Assembly (NCBI RefSeq): GCF_028294535.1
Contig: NZ_JAQBIE010000008.1
Coordinates: 1-64,000 of the forward strand
From: Paracoccus onchidii
GTDB taxonomy: Bacteria > Pseudomonadota > Alphaproteobacteria > Rhodobacterales > Rhodobacteraceae
Reading direction: 5' to 3'
Length of the DNA stretch: 64,000 nt
The notes beneath the pieces are model-generated. The model had not been told where the DNA came from and made no database searches. It was given only the letters and a program-made list of their open reading frames with translations. Position numbers and translations under genes: made by a program. Below, piece by piece: positions 1 to 8,440 of this stretch (position 1 is its first letter; each line of letters begins with the position of its first letter).

Positions 1-318
1 CGTGGTCAGCGACCGCATCGAGCGCCGCGTCATCGGACAACTGAGCGAAGCACACACATTGCGAAGATACAGCGAAGAACTCGATAAACAAAGAAAAGAC
101 ATAACAGGAACAGGAGAATGAAAGGGGGATACCCTGCAAAGCGATTGAAGATATGGGTGATCGTTGCGCTGAACTGGTTGCGATGCCGCCGGGCGGAGCT
201 GATCGTTTCCAGTTGTTGACCAACCTTCGGGCTGCCCGCGAGGTGCAAGCGGATCGCGCTGCAGGTCGCCTTGGCCGGGAAATGCCGCCGTCATTTGCCC
301 GACACGGCCCGAGATGCG
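1..318 (+). other. Left-edge stretch, possible gene tail and small ORF
   Basis: No gene here can be named. A reading frame open from the window edge runs from base 2 to a stop at 119-121; its roughly 39 residues are charged and helical in look, so it may be the 3' end of a gene that starts outside the window. An ATG at 118 overlaps that stop (ATGA) and could start a 33-residue ORF. An ATG at 153 opens a 58-codon frame ending at 329, 11 bases inside the convergent tctA. None has a recognisable domain. Only the truncated first frame seems worth following. Confidence 0.25.
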
Positions 319-1797
319 TCAGCCCTTGACACGACGTGCCGCAGTGGATCGCAGCAGCGGGTAGGCAAAGGTCGCCACGGTCAGTATTCCCAAAGCGGCT
401 GCGATCGGGCGTTCGAAAAACGCAAGAAGGTTTCCATCGGCCTTGATCATCGAGGTCACGAAATGCTTTTCGATCATCGGACCCAGCACCAGCCCGAGAA
501 TGGCCGGTGCCAGCGGGATGTCGTTTTCTTCCATGATGTAGCCGGCAATTCCGAATGCCAGCATGATCCCGACGCCCATCAGGGAGTTATTGATGGAGAA
601 TGAGCCGACAATGCAAAACAGCAGGATGATCGGCATCAGGATGCGTGTCGGTGCGGATAGCAACAGGCCCGCCGCGTGAATGGCCAGCCAGCCGATGGGC
701 AGCATCAGCACATTCGCCAAGACGAAAATCAGAAAGATCGCATAGACCATTTCGGGCTGTTGGATAAAGATCATCGGGCCGGGGTTCAGTCCTTTGACGA
801 ACATCACGCCGATGACGATGGCGGTGATCGTGTCGCCGGGGATGCCGAACACCAGGGCCGGAATCCATGCCCCTGACACTGCTGCATTGTTTGAGGCACC
901 CGCTTCGACCAGACCCTCGGGATGTCCGCTTCCGAATTTCTCGGGGTGACGTGAGAATTTCTTGGCCAGCGCATAGGAAACCCAGGCGGCGATATCGGCG
1001 CCCGCGCCCGGCAAAGCGCCGATGATCGTGCCAAGTGACGCCCCCCTGAGAACCTGTTTGGGGTATCGTCTCAGGTTCTTGACCTGGGATCTGAAGATCG
1101 GTCCGGTGACGCGCGCCTGACGTGCCTGAGCTGCAGGTTTGGTATAGGACCGGATCACCTCGGCGACGGCAAAGATGCCGATCATGGCGGGAACGAACTG
1201 GACCCCGGCCAGAAGCTCGACCGATCCGAATGTATAGCGTGCCGCGCCGGTTGGGTTGTTCTGGCCGATCAATGCGACGCTCAGCCCGATGAACAACGAC
1301 ACAAGTCCCAACAATGGCTGGCTGGAAGACACGAATACCGCGCTGGACAGGCCCAGCAGGACCAGCCAGAAATATTCGAACGACGAGAACTTGAGCGCGA
1401 CCTCGGCCAGTTGCGGGGCCAGAAGGCTAAGAACCGCAGTGCCGAGGATGCCTCCGATCGCTGAGAACAGCAGGCAGGCGCCCAAGGCCTCGTTGGCCTT
1501 GCCCTGTCGGTTCAGCGCATAGGCATCATCGACATAGGCGGCCGAGGCCGGGGTGCCCGGCATGCGCATCAAAGTTCCTGCGATATCGCCTGCGAAAATG
1601 GCCATGCCGGTTGCCGCCACGATCGAGGCGACGGCAGGCACGGGCGCCATGAAGAACGTGACCGGAACCAGCAACGCCGTTGCCATCGAGGCCGTCAGGC
1701 CCGGAATGGCCCCGATGAACATGCCAAAAAAGCCCGCCCCCAGAACGGCCAGAAGGACATCGGGGCGAAGGACGATGGCAATCGCGTCAATGAGCAT
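319..1797 (-). CDS. tctA: Tripartite tricarboxylate transporter large permease TctA
   Basis: Large membrane subunit of a TTT-family secondary uptake system for a carboxylate (citrate-, tartrate- or aromatic-acid-like). The 492 residues are the usual TctA length and are almost entirely hydrophobic segments; Gly/Pro-rich motifs typical of the family are visible, such as GAIPGLTASMATALLVP near residue 28 and GALPGAGADIAAWVSYA near residue 260. The ATG is preceded by GAGG on the minus strand. It is the last gene of a tctC-tctB-tctA order and follows tctB by 18 bases. Family is certain; substrate cannot be read from sequence. Confidence 0.93.
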   Translation of the reverse strand: MLIDAIAIVLRPDVLLAVLGAGFFGMFIGAIPGLTASMATALLVPVTFFMAPVPAVASIVAATGMAIFAGDIAGTLMRMPGTPASAAYVDDAYALNRQGKANEALGACLLFSAIGGILGTAVLSLLAPQLAEVALKFSSFEYFWLVLLGLSSAVFVSSSQPLLGLVSLFIGLSVALIGQNNPTGAARYTFGSVELLAGVQFVPAMIGIFAVAEVIRSYTKPAAQARQARVTGPIFRSQVKNLRRYPKQVLRGASLGTIIGALPGAGADIAAWVSYALAKKFSRHPEKFGSGHPEGLVEAGASNNAAVSGAWIPALVFGIPGDTITAIVIGVMFVKGLNPGPMIFIQQPEMVYAIFLIFVLANVLMLPIGWLAIHAAGLLLSAPTRILMPIILLFCIVGSFSINNSLMGVGIMLAFGIAGYIMEENDIPLAPAILGLVLGPMIEKHFVTSMIKADGNLLAFFERPIAAALGILTVATFAYPLLRSTAARRVKG

Positions 1798-1815
1798 GGG
1801 AAACCTCGATCCGGA

Positions 1816-2298
1816 TCAATGAAGAATGCTGCGCCACAGCAGGGCTTCGATCGGGCCGGAAGGCAGCGGCACCAAAAGGAACCGGCTGAACACGACATAG
1901 ATCAACGATGAAGCCACGACCGACAGGGGCGCGGCCATTGTCCAAACTACCTTGCCTTGCAGCATCAGCAAGAACAGCAAAAGCGTGGCAATGGCGATGA
2001 AACCCGTCCAGTTGGCCAGCAGAATATAGGCGACCACGGCGACGAGCGTCGCGACCGCACCCCAGGCCTGCGGCCCCGCCGCGGCAAGCGTGAAACGGAT
2101 CAACCCGTTCCAGGATGCCCGACCGGCCTGCACGAACAGCGCAGCCCCCAACAAAACTCCCATGACGCCGATCAGGAACGGCATGGTGCCCGCCCCATAG
2201 CTTTGCCCCGGCAGGGCGGGATAGGCGTAGGACGAAAGGATCAGCGCCGCGCCGCCGATAGCCACCAAAAGCGCGATCAGATGCTTGTTGATTTTCAT
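1816..2298 (-). CDS. tctB: Tripartite tricarboxylate transporter small permease TctB
   Basis: Small four-helix membrane subunit that pairs with TctA. About 160 residues with four hydrophobic stretches and no other domain, as expected for TctB/DUF1468. I chose the ATG giving MKINKHLIALL; an in-frame GTG nine bases upstream (2307) is also possible and neither has a strong ribosome site. It lies between tctC and tctA in one minus-strand operon. Identification rests on length, membrane pattern and position; TctB sequences are poorly conserved. Confidence 0.85.
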   Translation of the reverse strand: MKINKHLIALLVAIGGAALILSSYAYPALPGQSYGAGTMPFLIGVMGVLLGAALFVQAGRASWNGLIRFTLAAAGPQAWGAVATLVAVVAYILLANWTGFIAIATLLLFLLMLQGKVVWTMAAPLSVVASSLIYVVFSRFLLVPLPSGPIEALLWRSILH

Positions 2299-2358
2299 GC
2301 TGCCCACATCGAGATTTCGCCACTTATGCCGGCGACCGTCGGGCCGCCGGCATGACCA

Positions 2359-3327
2359 TTACTTGACGAGGCCGGCGGCCGTCAGGATTTCGCCGAAATC
2401 GGCATCGGATTGGGCGATGAAGGCCGTGGCGTCTTCGCTGTTCAGCCATACGGCGCCCAGACCGCGCTCTTTCATGAAATTCTGGTACTCATCGGACTGG
2501 AAAGCCTTTTCGACGGCGGCATACAGGCGGGCGCGGGCATCTTCGGGCATGCCTTTTGGTGCCATCACGCCGCGCCACGCCATCAGCGACCAATCGATGC
2601 CGGATTCTTTCAGGGTCGGCACATCGGGATAGGCCGGGTTGCGTTCGTCACCCATGCTTGCCAGAGGTACGATGCGCCCGGCATCGATCATGGAGCTTCC
2701 TTCCGGCAGCGATGCGGTGACGAAATCAAGGCTGCCGGCAACCATCTCGGTGATGGCTGATGCCGAACCGTCGCTGGGAACCCATTTCACCTGATCTGCG
2801 CCTTTGTCCATGGCCATGGTCCAACCAGCCATCGCGACATGCCAGATCCCGCCCTGACCGGTGCCCGATGCGGACATCGCGCCGGGTTCGGCGTCGGAAA
2901 TGGCCGCAACCAGATCATCGATTGTGGTGTAGTCGCTGTCCGAAGGCACCATGACCCCGGCGGCATCCTGATTGACCAGGGCGATCACGTCATAATCATC
3001 ATAGGTCAGATCGGTCAGACCCTGCCAGTGCATCATCGTCACTTCGACCGTGCCCAGGCCAACCGTATAGCCATCGGGTTCTGCGCTGGCGATGGCGGAA
3101 TGGCCGACAACCCCGGACCCACCGGTCCGGTTGACGACATTCACCGGCTGGCCCAGATCTTCCTGCATGACCGAGGCAAGGATGCGGGCCACGGCATCGG
3201 TGCCGCCGCCGGCCCCCCACGGCACGACGAACTGGATGGGCCGTTCCGGATATTCGGCCATGGCGGGCGCGCCTGACAAAAGCCCCACGGCAAATGCTCC
3301 GGCCATTCCGGTTGCAAGTCTGATCAT
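2359..3327 (-). CDS. tctC: TctC-type periplasmic solute-binding protein
   Basis: Periplasmic binding protein of the TTT transporter (Bug/TctC family) that captures a carboxylate for TctAB. The 322-residue product starts with a Sec signal (MIRLATGMAGAFAVGLLSG, cleavage near AMA-EYPERPI). The family signature YPERPIQFVVPWGAGGGTD follows directly and carries the carboxylate-binding Gly-rich turn. I used the ATG at 3327 because a GGGGGGAAA ribosome site lies just before it; an ATG seven codons upstream is in frame. First gene of the operon. Confidence 0.92.
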   Translation of the reverse strand: MIRLATGMAGAFAVGLLSGAPAMAEYPERPIQFVVPWGAGGGTDAVARILASVMQEDLGQPVNVVNRTGGSGVVGHSAIASAEPDGYTVGLGTVEVTMMHWQGLTDLTYDDYDVIALVNQDAAGVMVPSDSDYTTIDDLVAAISDAEPGAMSASGTGQGGIWHVAMAGWTMAMDKGADQVKWVPSDGSASAITEMVAGSLDFVTASLPEGSSMIDAGRIVPLASMGDERNPAYPDVPTLKESGIDWSLMAWRGVMAPKGMPEDARARLYAAVEKAFQSDEYQNFMKERGLGAVWLNSEDATAFIAQSDADFGEILTAAGLVK

Positions 3328-3766
3328 GGTATTTCCCCCCGGTATCATATTGGTCGCGACGTCTGGTCCGTGCTGTCAAAATCTGCCGGCGCCGCAAAAT
3401 AGTTCACGTGAACATCATGCAGGAACGACCGTCCCTGTCAAGCTGTCCGTTGCCCGTATTGCATCGCCTAAGGTGCTGTCACCGGTATCCATCCAGGAAT
3501 CCTGTTCGCGGATTGGCGGAAATCGTCTTGATCAGGAATCTACAGTAACTCCACCGTTGCCTTGTGGCTATACGCGCGCACAAGGCGAGGCGAATTCCCA
3601 GAACATGGTTGCTCCGAATTTGCATCGTCAGGTCCTGAGGCCCAGAGCGGCAACTAAATTCGCTTGCAGCCGGAACCCGGCGCAACGCGATGACGTTAGA
3701 TCAGAAATTGGGGGCCTATTCCGGCCCGAGCCATGTCCAGTACGCAAACTGAATGACGGAGGGACC
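3328..3766. other. 439-bp divergent control region
   Basis: This stretch separates tctC (minus) from the molybdenum hydroxylase operon (plus), so both promoters should lie in it. The hydroxylase reading frame stays open upstream through part of it, but no start there has a convincing ribosome site and the Tat signal begins at 3767. Apart from the palindrome at 3402-3413 I see no strong -35/-10 pair, terminator or small gene. Confidence 0.5.
3402..3413. promoter_or_regulatory. 12-bp perfect palindrome, candidate operator
   Basis: GTTCACGTGAAC is a perfect inverted repeat 75 bases upstream of the tctC start, in the divergent control region. Its position suits an operator for tctCBA. No regulator gene is adjacent inside the window. 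The assignment is inference from symmetry and place. Confidence 0.4.
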
Positions 3767-6568
3767 GTGCCGCACCTTGATATTTCCCGCAGGCGTTTTC
3801 TGGCTGCGGCGGCTGCCCTTGGTATTACCGCGGCGGTGCGCCCCCTGGGACAGGCTCAGGCGGCCATGATGCCGTCCGTGGTCGGACAGGACCCGGGCTG
3901 GTTTTCGGGCGGAAGGCTGCGTTATCGCCGTGACGGCATGGCCAAGGTGACAGGCAGCAAGGTCTTTTCCATCGATATCCGCGCCTGCGATCTGGACGGT
4001 TGGCCGCAAACGCAATCCCATGGCCTGACCCTGCATGTTCCCCGCGCTGATCGTGTCTATCTGGGATTGGATCTTTCGGTGCTTGAACCTGATCTGATGC
4101 CAGATGTCCTGATCGATGCCGCGCGGGTGGCCGCCGACAAGGTGGCGATGCCCGAAGCGTCGTTTTATGGTGATTTCTTTCTGGCCGAAGGTCAGGTTCC
4201 GCCGATGATGGGACAGCCGGTCGCGCTGGGGATCTGGCATGACTATGAACGTTTCCGTGCCGCGCGTAAGAAATTGCAGTTCCGCACCGAGATTTTCCGG
4301 TTTGGGGATCATGCGGATCAACCCGCCCGCGCACCTTATGGCGCGGCGCGATATGTTCGGGTCGGGGGGGATGACCCGCGCGGCAGGGATCGGTTTTCCT
4401 CGATGCAGGATACGGTCATCTGGCCGGACCTGACCACCGATGGCGTTCAATGGCCCGGCCCGGAACATCCCGCATTTGGTGATGCGATGCGCCATGCCGA
4501 CGAAATTCGCGATGTGATGGAGAACCCGCCCGAAGGTTGGCGGGTGTTTTCGGGTCAGTTCAGCAGCCAGTCGGTTGATCCTGCCGCGATGGAGATGGAG
4601 AACGGGCTGGGCTGGTATGATGATGGGAAACTGCATGTCGTGGGCGCCACACAATCGCCCTATTCGGCCGCCCATCACATCATGGACATGGTGTCCGACA
4701 GCAACTTTTCGCTGGACGATCTGGATTTCGTCACGGGCTATACGGTTGGATATGGCCAGAAGGAACACCAACCCTTTCCCTATTACGTCGCGCTGGCGGC
4801 GCTGTATGGTCAGGGACGCCCGGTCAGGCTGATGCTGGATCGATGGCAGCATTTTCAGTTTGCGTTGAAGCGTCATCCGTTTTCGATCCGCACTGCGTTC
4901 GCAGTGGATTCCGAAGGCCATTTCCAGATCATGACCTGTGATGCGATCGGTGATGGTGGCGGCGTGATGAATTTCAGCCCGTCGGTGGGCACCGTGGCCG
5001 TGACGGCCGCACAATCGATCTATTACCTGCCCAAAAGCGATCTGTCCGTCGAGGTCCACCCCTCGACCGGCGTGACCTCTGGATCGATGCGTGGTTATGG
5101 CACCTTGCAGACCATGGCGACCACCGAAATGCTGGTGGACGAGATCGCGACCGAGATGAACATCGATCCCGTCGATCTGCGCCGACGCAACGTCATTAAA
5201 AGCGGCATGAAGAACACGCAAGGTGCGGTGCCTTCGGGCCATCTTCGGGCCGCCGAGATACTGGATCTGGTTGCCGCGGATCCGCTCTGGACCGACAGGG
5301 CTGAACGAAAGCGGCGTTTTGAACAGGAAAATCCGGGCAAGCGTTTCGGTGTGGGGTTCGCCGCGGTTCAGAAAGATTTCGGCACCGGCGCCGAGGCAGC
5401 GGTCGTGCAGCTGGAGGTCACCCCCGAGGGTCGTCTGCAGATGCGCCATGTCGCCGCCGAAATCGGCGCCGGGGCGACCACATCCCAGATGTTGGTTGCC
5501 GAGCCGTTCCTGGGCCGTCCGGTGGATGAGGTGGAGTTCTCGGTGCAGGACTGGCCGCAGATGCCGCTGCACACACAGGACGAGCCATATACCACATCGC
5601 AAGAGGATGAAGACCGCCTTGCCCTCGACCCGACATGGGTGCCTCGGTTTACATCGCCGCGTTCGGCATCCAATTCGGCATATTACTTTACCCATGCGAC
5701 CCAGCAGGCGGCGCAGATGCTGTTGCGGATCGGGTTGTGGCCTGCGGCCTTGTCGATATGGGGAGAAGGGGCATCCGGGGGGCAGATGCGCCCCGAACCG
5801 GTCAGTATCGATGATGCGCAATGGCGCGATGGCAGGCTGGTCGCGCGCTCGATGGAGCCCTTGACGCTGGAACGGCTTGCGGCGCGCGCGCATCGCGACG
5901 GGCACATCACCGGCGTCTGTGTGCATACGTTCAACCGTTGGGCATGGGCCGAGGCCGATTTCGACATCGATGGCCAGAAGATTCGCGCCCCAATTGACGC
6001 GCTGTCGGTGCGTTGGGGGCAGGGTGCCTCGGCCAGTCGCAAGGCGTCCATGACCGATGGCGGCTATGCATTCATCCCGCGCAGCAAGGCGTTTTATCCG
6101 CCTGTGCAGCGCAACAATGCCGGCACGGTCTATTATGCCCCCTGTGCGTCCCTGATCGAACTGGCGGTGTCCACCGGGTCGGGCAAGGTCGAGGTGCTGC
6201 AACACAAGACTTGGCTGGAATGCGGGACACAGATCGTGCCGGAGCTGGTTTCTGGCCAGATGCAGGGCGGGTTGGCAATGGGCATTGGCCATGCGCTGTA
6301 TGAAGAACTGCCGACAGGGGCCGAAGGGCCGGGCAACGGCACCTGGAATTACAGTCGCTATCACCTTCCGCGGGCTTCGGAGGTGGGGGTCTGGACACAG
6401 ACCGGGCATGTCCTGCCCGCGCTGTCTGATGACGATCCGCCCAAAGGCATGGCCGAAGTGGTCATGATACCCATCGCCGGTGCCTGTATTAATGCCATCG
6501 CCCACGCGACCGGTCATCGTTTCTATCAGATGCCGGTGACGGCCGAACGGATCAAGGAGGTGCTGTGA
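3767..6568 (+). CDS. Molybdopterin-binding subunit of an IorB-like periplasmic dehydrogenase
   Basis: Large catalytic subunit of a xanthine-dehydrogenase-family molybdenum hydroxylase, closest in layout to isoquinoline 1-oxidoreductase beta and periplasmic aldehyde oxidases. The 933-residue product opens with a twin-arginine signal (SRRRFLAAAAALG), so it is exported folded. Gly-rich molybdopterin loops are visible (GDGGGVMN, GAGATTSQ, GEGASGGQ), and KGMAE near residue 897 supplies the catalytic Glu position. I start at GTG 3767, with GACGGAGGGA just upstream; the frame is open further back without a better start. It is longer than typical IorB (about 750). Its stop overlaps the next ATG. Substrate is unknown: aldehyde or N-heterocycle. 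Confidence 0.88.
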   Translation: MPHLDISRRRFLAAAAALGITAAVRPLGQAQAAMMPSVVGQDPGWFSGGRLRYRRDGMAKVTGSKVFSIDIRACDLDGWPQTQSHGLTLHVPRADRVYLGLDLSVLEPDLMPDVLIDAARVAADKVAMPEASFYGDFFLAEGQVPPMMGQPVALGIWHDYERFRAARKKLQFRTEIFRFGDHADQPARAPYGAARYVRVGGDDPRGRDRFSSMQDTVIWPDLTTDGVQWPGPEHPAFGDAMRHADEIRDVMENPPEGWRVFSGQFSSQSVDPAAMEMENGLGWYDDGKLHVVGATQSPYSAAHHIMDMVSDSNFSLDDLDFVTGYTVGYGQKEHQPFPYYVALAALYGQGRPVRLMLDRWQHFQFALKRHPFSIRTAFAVDSEGHFQIMTCDAIGDGGGVMNFSPSVGTVAVTAAQSIYYLPKSDLSVEVHPSTGVTSGSMRGYGTLQTMATTEMLVDEIATEMNIDPVDLRRRNVIKSGMKNTQGAVPSGHLRAAEILDLVAADPLWTDRAERKRRFEQENPGKRFGVGFAAVQKDFGTGAEAAVVQLEVTPEGRLQMRHVAAEIGAGATTSQMLVAEPFLGRPVDEVEFSVQDWPQMPLHTQDEPYTTSQEDEDRLALDPTWVPRFTSPRSASNSAYYFTHATQQAAQMLLRIGLWPAALSIWGEGASGGQMRPEPVSIDDAQWRDGRLVARSMEPLTLERLAARAHRDGHITGVCVHTFNRWAWAEADFDIDGQKIRAPIDALSVRWGQGASASRKASMTDGGYAFIPRSKAFYPPVQRNNAGTVYYAPCASLIELAVSTGSGKVEVLQHKTWLECGTQIVPELVSGQMQGGLAMGIGHALYEELPTGAEGPGNGTWNYSRYHLPRASEVGVWTQTGHVLPALSDDDPPKGMAEVVMIPIAGACINAIAHATGHRFYQMPVTAERIKEVL

Positions 6569-7149
6569 TGGCCGAGAGGATCAGCTTTTCAGCGGTGATC
6601 AACGGGCAGAAAGTGGGTCCGATGGACCTGCCCCATGATTTGATGATGGTCGAGTTGCTTCAGGAATATCTGAACCTGACAGGCACACGTCTGTCCTGTG
6701 GCCAGGGCGTTTGCAGTGCCTGCACGATCATTGTCGACGATGCCGAAAAGGGCAGCTATACCGTGCCGGCTTGTGTGACCGGTGTGGCTTGGCTGAACGG
6801 CAAATCGGTGCGCACGATTGAAGGTATCGCAGGCCGTGATGAACAGGGCGGGCCGGTTCCTTCGCCGATCCAGAGGGCGTTTCTCGAACATTTCTCGTTT
6901 CAGTGCAGCTATTGCACGCCGGGTTTTGTCAATGGTGCGACGGTGCTGGTTGAAAGGTTGCAGCGTCAGCCGATTGCTTCGGATCAGGTCGAAGCCGCGA
7001 TACTGGAGGCATTGGATCGGCATATCTGCCGCTGCACCGGTTATGTCCGATACTATCAGGCGGTGCGCGACGTGATCCTGTCTACTCCGGGGCTGACAAC
7101 CGACGGGCCGCAATTCGATATGGTAGCAAGGCAAGAGGTCACGCAATGA
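6568..7149 (+). CDS. 2Fe-2S subunit of the molybdenum hydroxylase (IorA-like)
   Basis: Electron-transfer subunit with two [2Fe-2S] clusters. The N-terminal plant-ferredoxin-type cluster shows CGQGVCSAC plus a later Cys (PACVTG); the C-terminal helical cluster shows CSYCTPGF and CRCTGY. At 193 residues it is slightly longer than the usual 150-170. The ATG shares a base with the upstream TGA and has AAGGAGG seven bases before it. It has no signal peptide of its own; in this family it is carried across the membrane by the Tat signal of the large subunit. It passes electrons from the Mo centre to the cytochrome encoded next. Confidence 0.93.
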   Translation: MAERISFSAVINGQKVGPMDLPHDLMMVELLQEYLNLTGTRLSCGQGVCSACTIIVDDAEKGSYTVPACVTGVAWLNGKSVRTIEGIAGRDEQGGPVPSPIQRAFLEHFSFQCSYCTPGFVNGATVLVERLQRQPIASDQVEAAILEALDRHICRCTGYVRYYQAVRDVILSTPGLTTDGPQFDMVARQEVTQ

Positions 7150-8414
7150 TCACGGCGTTGCGTATAATCGGTGCGCTTGTGCTGCTGGCTGTTATCGGTG
7201 CGGGCCTGTTGTTCTGGTCGGCCGGAAAAGAGGTGCGGATTCCGCCTGCATCGGTGGATTTTGCCGCGCTGACGACAGATCAGCATGACCGTTTGATCGA
7301 GCGCGGTGAATGGGTAGCCCGGGCGTCTGATTGTGCCGCATGCCACAGCGACCCTGACGGGGGTTCCGATCTGTCGGGTGGATTGCCGATGGTAACGCCG
7401 ATGGGGTCGATCTATGGCACGAATATCACGCCGTCCCGGGAATACGGTATCGGTGACTGGAGCCCGGATGACCTGTATCGGGCGGTGGCAGTGGGCGTTG
7501 CGCCGGGCGGGCGGAACCTGTATCCGGCGATGCCCTATACCAGCTATCATCGCATCACGCGCGAGGACTCCGACGCCCTGTGGCTATGGCTGATGCAGCA
7601 AGAACCAGTCGACAAGCCGAACCGCAAGAACGATATGGTTTTCCCGTTCAACATTCGACCGGCAATTTCATTCTGGAACGCCCTGTTCCGCCCCGAGCCC
7701 GCGCCGTTCGACGCGCAAGGGCGGCCGAATGCCCAAGGCGAATATCTGGTCGACGTGCTGGGACATTGCGGCGAATGCCACACACCGCGGAACGCGGCCT
7801 ATGCCCTGACACCAGACCATCTGGCGGGGAATGTGATCGAAGGAGCTTATGCGCCCGACCTTCGCGCCGACGCCCTGGTCAGCCGTGGCTGGAACCATTC
7901 GGATCTGAACAGCTTTCTGCACCGCGGCCTGTCGCCGCAAGGGGTCATGACATTCCGGATGTTTCCGGTGCTGTCCCACAGCACCAGCCATTTGCCCCAG
8001 CAGGATCTGGATGCCATTGCAAGCTATCTGATGCCGGACCAACCCGTGACCGATCTTGCCGCACGGCGACCCTCGGCCGCGCTGTCATCCAGGGGGCAGG
8101 ATTTGTATACGGGGCTATGTGCGGGTTGTCATGGCGATGACGGGCAGGGGCAGCCGCATTCCTCGGTGCGGCTGGATGTGAACACGACGGCGATGTTCGA
8201 CGATCCGATCAACCTGGTGCGCGTGATCGCCGAGGGTATTCCCGAACGCGATCTGGCGCATGGCGAGCGCATGCAGGCCATGCCCGCATTCGCCGACATG
8301 CTGAGCGATGCCGATATGGCCAGCCTGGTATCATATCTGCGCCAACGCTGGGGCGGTCAGTCAGATGATGTCAGCGCCGAGCAGGTGCAGGATGCTCTGG
8401 CGCGCGCGCATTAG
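7146..8414 (+). CDS. Membrane-anchored tri-haem cytochrome c subunit
   Basis: Cytochrome that takes electrons from the Mo/Fe-S enzyme toward the respiratory chain. The 422 residues begin with one hydrophobic anchor (residues 5-24), followed by three c-type haem sites: CAACH at 63-67, CGECH mid-protein and CAGCH near residue 327. This is the architecture of the cytochrome subunit of membrane alcohol, aldehyde and gluconate dehydrogenases. Its ATG overlaps the stop of the 2Fe-2S gene (ATGA), so the three genes are translationally coupled. It ends 26 bases before the convergent phospholipase D-like gene. Confidence 0.92.
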   Translation: MITALRIIGALVLLAVIGAGLLFWSAGKEVRIPPASVDFAALTTDQHDRLIERGEWVARASDCAACHSDPDGGSDLSGGLPMVTPMGSIYGTNITPSREYGIGDWSPDDLYRAVAVGVAPGGRNLYPAMPYTSYHRITREDSDALWLWLMQQEPVDKPNRKNDMVFPFNIRPAISFWNALFRPEPAPFDAQGRPNAQGEYLVDVLGHCGECHTPRNAAYALTPDHLAGNVIEGAYAPDLRADALVSRGWNHSDLNSFLHRGLSPQGVMTFRMFPVLSHSTSHLPQQDLDAIASYLMPDQPVTDLAARRPSAALSSRGQDLYTGLCAGCHGDDGQGQPHSSVRLDVNTTAMFDDPINLVRVIAEGIPERDLAHGERMQAMPAFADMLSDADMASLVSYLRQRWGGQSDDVSAEQVQDALARAH

Positions 8415-8440
8415 GGACACGGTTTTGCGGAGAGATGTGA

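Noticed and set aside
30..248. 72-codon minus-strand ORF at the left edge
   Set aside because: No ribosome site, no domain, and it overlaps a better candidate frame on the plus strand.
3716..6517. 933-codon open frame antisense to the molybdenum hydroxylase gene
   Set aside because: Shadow of a GC-rich gene: His/Arg-rich composition, no domain, no ribosome site; the plus-strand frame has full motifs.
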